From the NCBI GenBank assembly GCA_936450465.1, contig OW388302.1:18491569-18555568 (forward strand): a DNA stretch of 64,000 bases. Direction: 5' to 3'. The position numbers were made by a program, and so were the translations under genes. This document shows, piece after piece, positions 26,401-38,400 of this stretch. The notes under the pieces were generated by a model, which saw only the letters and a list, made by a program, of their open reading frames with translations, had not been told where the DNA came from and did no database searches. The stretch is from Gibbula magus (taxonomy: Eukaryota; Mollusca; Gastropoda; Trochida; Trochidae). The stretch's first letter is position 1. Each line of letters starts with the position of its first letter.

Positions 26401-29400
26401 GCGATACCAGTGAGTTACTGACATTTGATACCAGATCGACAGGGGCGATACCAGTGAGTTACTGACATTAGATACCAGATTGACAGGGGCGATACCAGTG
26501 AGTTACTGACATTAGATACCAGATTGACAGGGGCGATACCAATGAGTTACTGACATTTGATACCAGATTGACAGGGGCGATACCAGTGAGTTACTGACAT
26601 TAGATACCAGATCGACAGGGGTGATACCAGTGAGTTACTGACATTAGATACCAGATCGACAGGGGCGATACCAGTGAGTTACTGACATTAGATACCAGAT
26701 CGACAGGGGTGATACCAGTGAGTTACTGACATTTGCTACCAGATCGACAGGGGCGATACCAGTGAGTTACTGACATTTGATACCAGATCGACAGGGGTGA
26801 TACCAGTGAGTTACTGACATTTGATACCAGATCGACAGGGGTGATACCAGTGAGTTACTGACATTTGATACCAGATTGACAGGGGCGATACCAGTGAGTT
26901 ACTGACATTTGATACCAGATCGACAGGGGTGATACCAGTGAGTTACTGACATTTGATACCAGATCGACAGGGGCGATACCAGTGAGTTACTGACATTAGA
27001 TACCAGATTGACAGGGGCGATACCAATGAGTTACTGACATTTGATACCAGATTGACAGGGGCGATACCAATGAGTTACTGACATTTGATACCAGATCGAC
27101 AGGGGTGATACCAGTGAGTTACTGACATTTGATACCAGATCGACAGGGGCGATACCAGTGAGTTACTGACATTAGATACCAGATTGACAGGGGCGATACC
27201 AGTGAGTTACTGACATTTGATACCAGATTGACAGGGGCGATACCAGTGAGTTACTGACATTTGATACCAGATTGACAGGGGCAATACCAGTGAGTTACTG
27301 ACATTTGATACCAGATCGACAGGGGTGATACCAGTGAGTTACTGACATTTGGTACCAGATTGACAGGGGCGATACCAGTGAGTTACTGACATTTGATACC
27401 AGATCGACAGGGGTGATACCAGTGAGTTACTGACATTTGATACCAGATTGACAGGGGCGATACCAGTGAGTTACTGACATTTGATACCAGATCGACAGGG
27501 GTGATACCAATGAGTTACTGACATTTGATACCAGATCGACAGGGGCGATACCAGTGAGTTACTGACATTAGATACCAGATTGACAGGGGCGATACCAATG
27601 AGTTACTGACATTTGATACCAGATTGACAGGGGCGATACCAGTGAGTTACTGACATTTGATACCAGATTGACAGGGGCGATACCAGTGAGTTACTGACAT
27701 TTGATACCAGATTGACAGGGGCGATACCAGTGAGTTACTGACATTTGATACCAGATCGACAGGGGTGATACCAGTGAGTTACTGACATTAGATACCAGAT
27801 TGACAGGGGCGATACCAATGAGTTGCTGACATTTGATACCAGATTGACAGGGGCGATACCAATGAGTTACTGACATTTGATACCAGATCGACAGGGGTGA
27901 TACCAGTGAGTTACTGACATTTGATACCAGATTGACAGGGGCGATACAAGTGAGTTACTGACATTAGATACCAGATTGACAGGGGTGATACCAGTGAGTT
28001 ACTGACATTTGATACCAGATTGACAGGGGTGATACCAGTGAGTTACTGACATTTGATACCAGAATGACAGTGGTGATACCAGTGAGTTACTGACATTTGA
28101 TACCAGATTGACAGGGGCGATACCAGTGAGTTACTGACATTAGATACCAGATTGACAGGGGCGATACCAGTGAGTTACTGACATTAGATACCAGATTGAC
28201 AGGGGCGATACCAGTGAGTTACTGACATTAGATACCAGATTGACAGGGGCGATACCAGTGAGTTACTGACATTTGATACCAGATTGACAGGGGCGATACC
28301 AGTGAGTTACTGACATTTGATACCAGATCGACAGGGGTGATACCAGTGAGTTACTGACATTTGATACCAGATTGACAGGGGTGATACCAGTGAGTTACTG
28401 ACATTTGATACCAGATTGACAGGGGTGATACCAGTGAGTTACTGACATTTGACACCATATTGACAGGGGCGATACCAGTGAATTACTGACATTTGTTACC
28501 AGATTGACAGGGGCGATACCAGTGAGTTACTGACATTTGATACCAGATTGACAGTGGCCATACCAGTGAGTTACTGACATTTGGTACCAGATTGACAGGG
28601 GTGTTACCAGTGAGTTACTGACATTTGACACCAGATTGACAGTGGTGATACCAGTGAGTTACTGACATTTGATACCAGATTGACAGGGGCGATACCAGTG
28701 AGTTACTGACATTAGATACCAGATTGACAGGGGCGATACCAGTGAGTTACTGACATTAGATACCAGATTGACAGGGGCGATACCAGTGAGTTACTGACAT
28801 TAGATACCAGATTGACAGGGGCGATACCAGTGAGTTACTGACATTTGATACCAGATTGACAGGGGCGATACCAGTGAGTTACTGACATTTGATACCAGAT
28901 TGACAGGGGCGATACCAGTTAGTTACTGACATTTGATACCAGATTGACAGGGGTGATACCAGTGAGTTACTGACATTTGATACCAGATTGACAGGGGTGA
29001 TACCAGTGAGTTACTGACATTTGACACCATATTGACAGGGGCGATACCAGTGAATTACTGACATTTGTTACCAGATTGACAGGGGCGATACCAGTGAGTT
29101 ACTGACATTTGATACCAGATTGACAGTGGCCATACCAGTGAGTTACTGACATTTGGTACCAGATTGACAGGGGTGTTACCAGTGAGTTACTGACATTTGA
29201 CACCAGATTGACAGGGGCGATACCAATGAGTTACTGACATTTGGTACCAGATTGACAGGGGTGTTACCAGTGAGTTACTGACATTTGATACCAGATTGAC
29301 AGGGGCGATACCAGTGAGTTACTGACATTAGATACCAGATTGACAGGGGTGATACCAGTGAGTTACTGACATTTGGTACCAGATTGACAGCAACGATAGC

Positions 29401-32400
29401 AGTGAGTTACTGACATTTGATACCAGATTGACAGGGGCGATACCAGTGAGTTACTGACATTTGGTACAAGATTGATAGGGGCGATACCAGTGAGTTACTG
29501 ACATTAGATACCAGATTGACAGGGGCGATACCAGTGAGTTACTGACATTTGATACCAGATTGACAGGGGCGATACCAGTGAGTTACTGACATTTGATACC
29601 AGATTGACAGGGGCGATACCAGTGAGTTACTGACATTAGATACCAGATTGACAGGGGCGATACCAGTGAGTTACTGACATTAGATACCAGATTGACAGGG
29701 GCGATACCAGTGAGTTACTGACATTAGATACCAGATTGACAGGGGCGATACCAGTGAGTTACTGACATTTGATACCAGATTGACAGGGGCGATACCAGTG
29801 AGTTACTGACATTTGATACCAGATTGACAGGGGCGATACCAGTGAGTTACTGACATTTGATACCAGATTGACAGGGGTGATACCAGTGAGTTACTGACAT
29901 TTGATACCAGATTGACAGGGGTGATACCAGTGAGTTACTGACATTTGACACCATATTGACAGGGGCGATACCAGTGAATTACTGACATTTGTTACCAGAT
30001 TGACAGGGGCGATACCAGTGAGTTACTGACATTTGATACCAGATTGACAGTGGCCATACCAGTGAGTTACTGACATTTGGTACCAGATTGACAGGGGTGT
30101 TACCAGTGAGTTACTGACATTTGACACCAGATTGACAGGGGCGATACCAATGAGTTACTGACATTTGGTACCAGATTGACAGGGGTGTTACCAGTGAGTT
30201 ACTGACATTTGATACCAGATTGACAGGGGCGATACCAGTGAGTTACTGACATTAGATACCAGATTGACAGGGGTGATACCAGTGAGTTACTGACATTTGG
30301 TACCAGATTGACAGCAACGATAGCAGTGAGTTACTGACATTTGATACCAGATTGACAGGGGCGATACCAGTGAGTTACTGACATTTGGTACAAGATTGAT
30401 AGGGGCGATACCAGTGAGTTACTGACATTAGATACCAGATTGACAGGGGCGATACCAGTGAGTTACTGACATTTGATACCAGATTGACAGGGGCGATACC
30501 AGTGAGTTACTGACATTTGATACCAGATTGACAGGGGCGATACCAGTGAGTTACTGACATTTGATACCAGATTGACAGGGGTGATACCAGTGAGTTACTG
30601 ACATTTGATACCAGATTGACAGGGGTGATACCAGTGAGTTACTGACATTTGACACCATATTGACAGGGGCGATACCAGTGAATTACTGACATTTGTTACC
30701 AGATTGACAGGGGCGATACCAGTGAGTTACTGACATTTGATACCAGATTGACAGTGGCCATACCAGTGAGTTACTGACATTTGGTACCAGATTGACAGGG
30801 GTGTTACCAGTGAGTTACTGACATTTGACACCAGATTGACAGGGGCGATACCAATGAGTTACTGACATTTGGTACCAGATTGACAGGGGTGTTACCAGTG
30901 AGTTACTGACATTTGATACCAGATTGACAGGGGCGATACCAGTGAGTTACTGACATTAGATACCAGATTGACAGGGGTGATACCAGTGAGTTACTGACAT
31001 TTGGTACCAGATTGACAGCAACGATAGCAGTGAGTTACTGACATTTGATACCAGATTGACAGGGGCGATACCAGTGAGTTACTGACATTTGGTACAAGAT
31101 TGATAGGGGTGTTTCCAGTGAGTTACTGACATTTGATACCAGATTGACAGGGGCGATACCAGTGAGTTACTGACATTTGACACCAGATTGACAGGGGCGA
31201 TACCAATGAGTTACTGACATTTGATACCAGATTGACAGGGGCGATACCAGTGAGTTACTGACATTTGATACCAGATTGACAGGGGCGATACCAGTGAGTT
31301 ACTGACATTTGGTACAAGATCGACAGGGGCGATACCAGTGAGTTACTGACATTTGATACCAGATTGACAGGGGCGATACCAGTGAGTTACTGACATTTGG
31401 TACAAGATTGATAGGGGTGTTTCCAGTGAGTTACTGACATTTGATACCAGATTGACAGGGGCGATACCAGTGAGTTACTGACATTTGGTACCAGATTGAC
31501 AGGGGCGATACCAGTGAGTTACTGACATTAGATACCAGATTGACAGGGGCGATACCAGTGAGTTACTGACATTTGATACCAGATTGACAGGGGCGATACC
31601 AATGAGTTACTGACATTTGATACCAGATTGACAGGGGCGATACCAGTGAGTTACTGACATTTGATACCAGATTGACAGGGGCGATACCAGTGAGTTACTG
31701 ACATTTGGTACCAGATTGACAGGGGTGATACCAGTGAGTTACTGACATTTGGTACCAGATTGACAGGGGCGATACCAGTGAGTTACTGACATTAGATACC
31801 AGATTGACAGGGGCGATACCAGTGAGTTACTGACATTAGATACCAGATTGACAGGGGCGATACCAATGAGTTACTGACATTTGATACCAGATTGACAGGG
31901 GCGATACCAGTGAGTTACTGACATTTGATACCAGATTGACAGGGGCGATACCAGTGAGTTACTGACATTTGACACCAGATTGACAGGGGCTATACCAATG
32001 AGTTACTGACATTTGATACCAGATTGACAGGGGCGATACCAATGAGTTACTGACATTTGATACCAGATTGACAGGGGTGATACCAGTGAGTTACTGACAT
32101 TTGATACCAGATTGACAGGGGCGATACCAATGAGTTACTGACATTTGATACCAGATTGACAGGGGCGATACCAGTGAGTTACTGACATTTGATACCAGAT
32201 TGACAGGGGCGATACCAGTGAGTTACTGACATTTGACACCAGATTGACAGGGGCTATACCAATGAGTTACTGACATTTGATACCAGATTGACAGGGGTGA
32301 TACCAATGAGTTACTGACATTTGATACCAGATTGACAGGGGCGATACCAATGAGTTACTGACATTTGATACCAGATTGACAGGGGCGATACCAGTGAGTT

Positions 32401-35400
32401 ACTGACATTTGGTACCAGATTGACAGGGGCGATACCAGTGAGTTACTGACATTTGATACCAGATTGACAGGGGTGTTACCAGTGAGTTACTGACATTTGA
32501 TACCAGATTGACAGGGGCGATACCAGTGAGTTACTGACATTTGGTACCAGATCGACAGGGGCGATACCAGTGAGTTACTGACATTTGATACCAGATCGAC
32601 AGGGGCGATACCAGTGAGTTACTGACATTAGATACCAGATTGACAGGGGCGATACCAGTGAGTTACTGACATTTGGTACCAGATTGACAGGGGCGATACC
32701 AGTGAGTTACTGACATTTGATACCAGATTGACAGGGGTGTTACCAGTGAGTTACTGACATTTGATACCAGATTGACAGGGGCGATACCAGTGAGTTACTG
32801 ACATTTGATACCAGATCGACAGGGGCGATACCAGTGAGTTACTGACATTTGATACCAGATCGACAGGGGCGATACCAGTGAGTTACTGACATTAGATACC
32901 AGATTGACAGGGGTGATACCAGTGAGTTACTGACATTTGATACCAGATTGACAGGGGTGATACCAGTGAGTTACTGACATTTGACACCAGATTGACAGGG
33001 GTGATACCAGTGAGTTACTGACATTAGATACCAGATTGACAGGGGTGATACCAGTGAGTTACTGACATTAGATACCAGATCGACAGGGGCGATACCAGTG
33101 AATTACTGACATTTGTTACCAGATCGACAGGGGCGATACCAGTGAGTTACTGATATTTGATACCAGATTGACAGGGGCGATACCAGTGAGTTACTGACAT
33201 TTGATACCAGATCGACAGGGGTGATACCAGTGAGTTACTGACATTAGATACCAGATTGACAAGGGCGATACAAGTGACTTCATCACAATTGATACTAGAA
33301 TGACAGTGATATTTGATATATTGTTATTTGATATATTGTTATTTGATGCCTGATGAATAGTGGGGCAGTAGGGAGTTATAACGATTTGATATTGCTGATA
33401 GGTGATTTAAACAATATTTATTCATGGAAATTGATTGGATTGGTAAACAGACATATAACGCCTATGTAAATACGTCTTCAATACAAAAGAATATATAACA
33501 CAATATCCCTTCATCAATGCTGAGGAACATACAGCATTTGATAACATAATTGTAATATCGGTAGTATGATATTAATTATATCATCAAATTAGAAAGGAAA
33601 TTAATTAAGAGAAACGTTTAGTTTGGGTAAAATACTAATGCAATGAAGTGAAGAAAATGACTTATTTCCATATAAAATCGATTGTAAACCAAAACCATGC
33701 TCTTAGAAGAAACATCTTGACCGGACTTTGACAAAATTTGGACATATAAAGAGATAATGAATGGCATCCTGATAGTGATAGCCACAGTTGAAGTATTTTG
33801 AAGGAAACGGTCAAATTTATTGTCATTTAGGTCACTACAACCCAGTCTCATCTTACAATGGATAATTTGATTGCGTCTTGTGCCCGCGTTTTTAATAATA
33901 TGATGTACCGGTACATTCCAAGATAAAGTTCAGTCGACACGTTTCTTAAATGTAGGAAGAGATAATGCTTATAGGGATGATGTCAGTCCCAGAGATTTTT
34001 TATACAAAGCTTTCAGTAATAATTATACATAAACTAGAGTTAAGTCCTCATATTTCGTCCAGTCCTCATATTTCGTCCACTTTTCAAAAAAGGCGAATTT
34101 ACAGCCTGGCCTACCCTCAAATCGTTGTCTCGTTTGTTATTTTTCTTACTAAGAATAGCAGTCAATCGATATTAGTCACATGATACATACAGCATTGTTG
34201 AATGGTTGATACAACATGACGAAGCTGTTATGTCACGACCTTCCCGCCAGGGAGACTTGAAAACGACAAAAACAGGTGGACGAAATTATAATACAGTGTC
34301 GCCAATGCTTAAATCTGTGTGGACGAAATTACGAGATTGGTGGACCAAATAACACGACGCATACCCTTGCTTTTAAGCTATTTTATTCATTAGAGTTACC
34401 CCCCTTAGAATATCAGCCAATCATTTTTCTTATAACAAAGACTCTTTGCCTCGGGTGATTATTGACCAAGAAGTGCCGAGTGAAGCCAGTGAGGGTTAGA
34501 ATGTCGGCAAGCGAGGTCACCGTAAAAGTGGACGAAATATGAGGACTATACTCTATACATTGGTACTCAGCACTTATTGTCTCTCTTGCAGCACAAGGGA
34601 AGATCAGCGAACTAATATCTGAGATATTTGACATCAACTTCGACTTTGTGGGCTCTGTCATGTCAAACGTGGCTAAGGTCAGTCCCGCATCCGTTTTCTT
34701 GGAACAGTTGCAGCCATAAGATAAATATTGTCAATTTGATTGTACATGTGAGCATATTCAACTTAAAAACAACCAAGTTTGAATAAACAAATCTTAGGTA
34801 TAATCAACCTTTTTCTAAAATGATTGCATTGTGAAACAGATTGAATTTATACTATTTTCAATACTTATGTTTATTTTTAAAATTTTAATTTAATGTTTTA
34901 TTTATTTAAATGATGTATTTCTGCATTTTATAAACAGTGACGTAATGTTTTAATGTGGTTTATATTAATTTGAAACAAAAAACAGGCAAGCGCTTAAAAC
35001 CCTCATTGGGAAGGAAAACCCCCCTTTTTCCTAGGGATGTGCAATATTATCGATATACCGGTATATATCAGTACAAAGTGTGTATTGCAATAATTGCATT
35101 TGATTTGTGATATCGCAATATATCGCACCAATGCATTTCAAGTAAAATTAAGTTTAAAATCTTGCTTTAAGGCACAGACACATGGTTTAATTCTCCAAAA
35201 AATGTTTGATGTGCAGAAATATGTGTTGGATAAATGATGGGAGACATTTTTTTATGTAAATATCATTAGAATTTGCTTACATATTTACCTTATAACTTGT
35301 TGTATATAGTTTGTTAGATCTGAAAGGCATTTTATCAAATATTTCGTATTTAAATCGCATAATGATGTATAAAAGCTTAATGGAGAAATCATTCAATATA

Positions 35401-38400
35401 TCGCAGTATTATTGCAATATGTGTGCTGTATATCGCAATATATCGCAATATGAATTTTGCCACAATATCCAGCCTTACTTTTTCCTAAAACCCTTATTTC
35501 CACTAAAACCCTAAAACCCTCATTGCCACTAAAACCCTAAAACCCTCATTGCCACTCCAGGGTAATACTCTGTATAAGTCGGAACCAGGTTCATGCTTCA
35601 CCCAAGGTGCAATAGGTTATGTATCTGTTATCCAAACCGGGGATGTAGCGCAGTTGGTAGAGCGTCCGCTCATCACCCGGGAGGTCAGGGTACGATTCCT
35701 GGCCGCGTCATACCAAAAGACGTTAAAAGATGGGAGTTGTTGCTTCCTTGCTTGGCGCTCAGCATTTAGAGGGTAGAACAACGATTGAACTGGCGCTGCA
35801 CTGTGGCTGTCGGGTGCCAAGGGCACAACAAGAATTTCCGATTTCGTTGTAATGAGGACAATAAAGTGTTATTATTATTATTATTATATTATTCCTTGTC
35901 CATTTTGGAAGTTGCTCAAAAACAGTATAATCCACCTCGTCGATGATTAACAAATAGTCATGAAGATTGGATCAGCAGCTATCTATAGGTCGCTGGTCCA
36001 GTGAGAGAGGGGCTTCCAAGTACACACTGAAATTATCTCTTTTTATCATGAAATAGCACAAAATATTTTACAATTTTTAGTACAAACATTCACTCTGGAT
36101 TAAGATTCACTTTTCCTTGGCTGCAAAGTTAAAATTGAGAAAGAAAACATCAATATTTTGTAGTGGTCTACAGTTTTCTCTCCAGAGTTACCTCCTCCTG
36201 GTCATGTGACCTACAAGTTGTTTTCATATAATAATTTCCTGTTTTCAATTTGATCTTCTGTTTCCTCCCTCCAGCTGAACATGAGTAATGTAGTCGAGGA
36301 CATCAACGACAAACACATGGCTCCCTGGGCGGACGCCTGCCAGCGCGATAAGATAGTCAACACCCCCCTCAATCCCTTCATAGATCAGGTACAGTATATA
36401 TGTGTCTTCTGTGCAAGAATTTGTCAAATGTGGAATATAAAGTGCAGCACTGACAACAACTTCTGGAAAAATTTAGTTTCAACCTTACGTTATGTAAGAG
36501 ATATTTGGTGTTGGTAGACACTGTAAGTCTATCACACCCAGATAACGAAGATTGTTTAACCCTGCAATGTCTCATCTCCAGGAACTGTTATACAACAAGC
36601 ACCTGTTTCTGGACGCTGGCAGGCTGGAGGAACTGAACTTCTCCTGGAAGTACCCCTCGCTTTCTGTCGCGACGCTTCGAGAGGTATGTGATAGTCTCTA
36701 GATATTCTCAATGTCTGCTCTAGCTTTCCGTGGAGACGCCTCAAGAGGTCAGAGATAGTCTCTATATATTCTCAATGTTTTCTCTAGCTGTCTGAAATTC
36801 ACTGGTACACATACCTGAGGCCCCTTACACAAAGAAGCCTTTAGTTAGTTAAGCGTAACTTCCATTATTTAAAATTGCACTATGGTAACCAGTCTTTGTG
36901 TTCAAGAAAAAAATATGTGTGGATATGAATGCATTTTCCCCGACAGAATTCCAATATTTAAATTCTTCCTTATGAGGGTCGTTGTATTTAGACATTGATG
37001 TTAACTTGCGGCTCCCGGGATCGTCCGGGATGGCCATAAACAATTCCTGTAACCCGTACCGGGTCCCGGTTACTAGATTAAGAATTTAAATCGGCTGTCT
37101 ACCAGGGAGCTAGCCCTCCCTTCAATCTGCGAGTCGAGTTGTCTCTGGGAGTCGCTCCATGAGAAGATCTGTATTATGCCTCGCAGTTCGGCACGATAAC
37201 GAGTCTGTGTCAATGTCCGGTCGAAATGTCCAGCAAAAATCACACCAAATTGCGTATTCATTGTTGACCCGTAACGCATTGTTAATTAGCTTTACACAAG
37301 GCCAATTTTGTTGGGCTTCGCCCCAAAGGCTAATCTCCCTGGGGCTAATTATCACCCACATGTTTGCATTTCCCCTGGCAAAAAGGCCGTACATACTATC
37401 TGCCTCAAAGTGTCCCTATTACGGGAACATAAATTGATAACCTGCCTTACTCGCGCACTTCATATCATGTGAACCAATTGGTTGTTTTCAAAACTTTTTA
37501 TGCCAAAAAAACGGGGAAAGAATAGCCTACAATCCCACAAATGTCAAAAAATAATAGACACAAAGGTCAGGTTTACACTTCATAAATTTTTAAACAATCA
37601 GCGCTTTTCACAACTTCTTGCACAAAGCTTGAGCTCCCTGTCATGCATTTTCATAATTTTATATCACAATAAACCAAATAGAATAATCTTTTATTCTATA
37701 TAAAATGCGCATATTTACTCACAGAAATAAAAATACAACTTTACCCTTTTGAGAGGCATGTAAAGCCAAACGATACTCAAACTAATCAACATATTTACAT
37801 AAGATATGGTTCGAGGTAAGCATTTATTGGAAAGGTCAAACAACATGACCATATTTGGGTTGACATGTGCTTATTTGTCAATTGGTTCGAGATTATAATT
37901 TCTTGGATTTCTTGCAATGCCACATAAATGTTGTAAGTATTTACGATTTTATAGGTGGAAATAAAGACAAACTTTACATAGCTATAGAATTATAACCAAA
38001 GATCGCATTCTGATAATTTTTATATCATTGTGAAGCCAAACATCTTGTCTTCAATTCCGTATATAAATTGAATTTTTTCGTTTCATATTTATGATATTAT
38101 GAGGCCTGAATTAAAGACAATCTTTCGAAAATAATAGAATAAAAACAAAAAATCGTAGAAAATTCATTCAAAGTCACGGGTATGAATTAACCGTTTGTGT
38201 ACGGGTGCCGCGACTTGAATTTGTATTGAACGGCCGTATATAGTCCATTTCCGCGATGTAGATGCAATATATTTCGTAAAACAGTACGAGAATCGCCATC
38301 TGGAATATTCCGCCAGCAGAGCTTATTAGTGCCTAAGCCAAAATACTGCTGCGAGCTGGTGGGTCTGTAAATTCCGCCACGGGGGCTAAAAATGGGTAAA

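Noticed and set aside
21815..33280. Possible CRISPR array
   Set aside because: Units are directly contiguous with no unique spacers, the genome is eukaryotic, and the unit derives from an exon-intron junction.
35479..35562. Interstitial telomere repeat
   Set aside because: AAAACCCT words sit in a 26-bp unit with CATTGCC; it is not a uniform TTAGGG-type array as expected for molluscs.
35640..35715. A tRNA gene
   Set aside because: Box A and box B are present, but the sequence continues into a SINE body with a TTA-repeat tail and the cloverleaf is imperfect.
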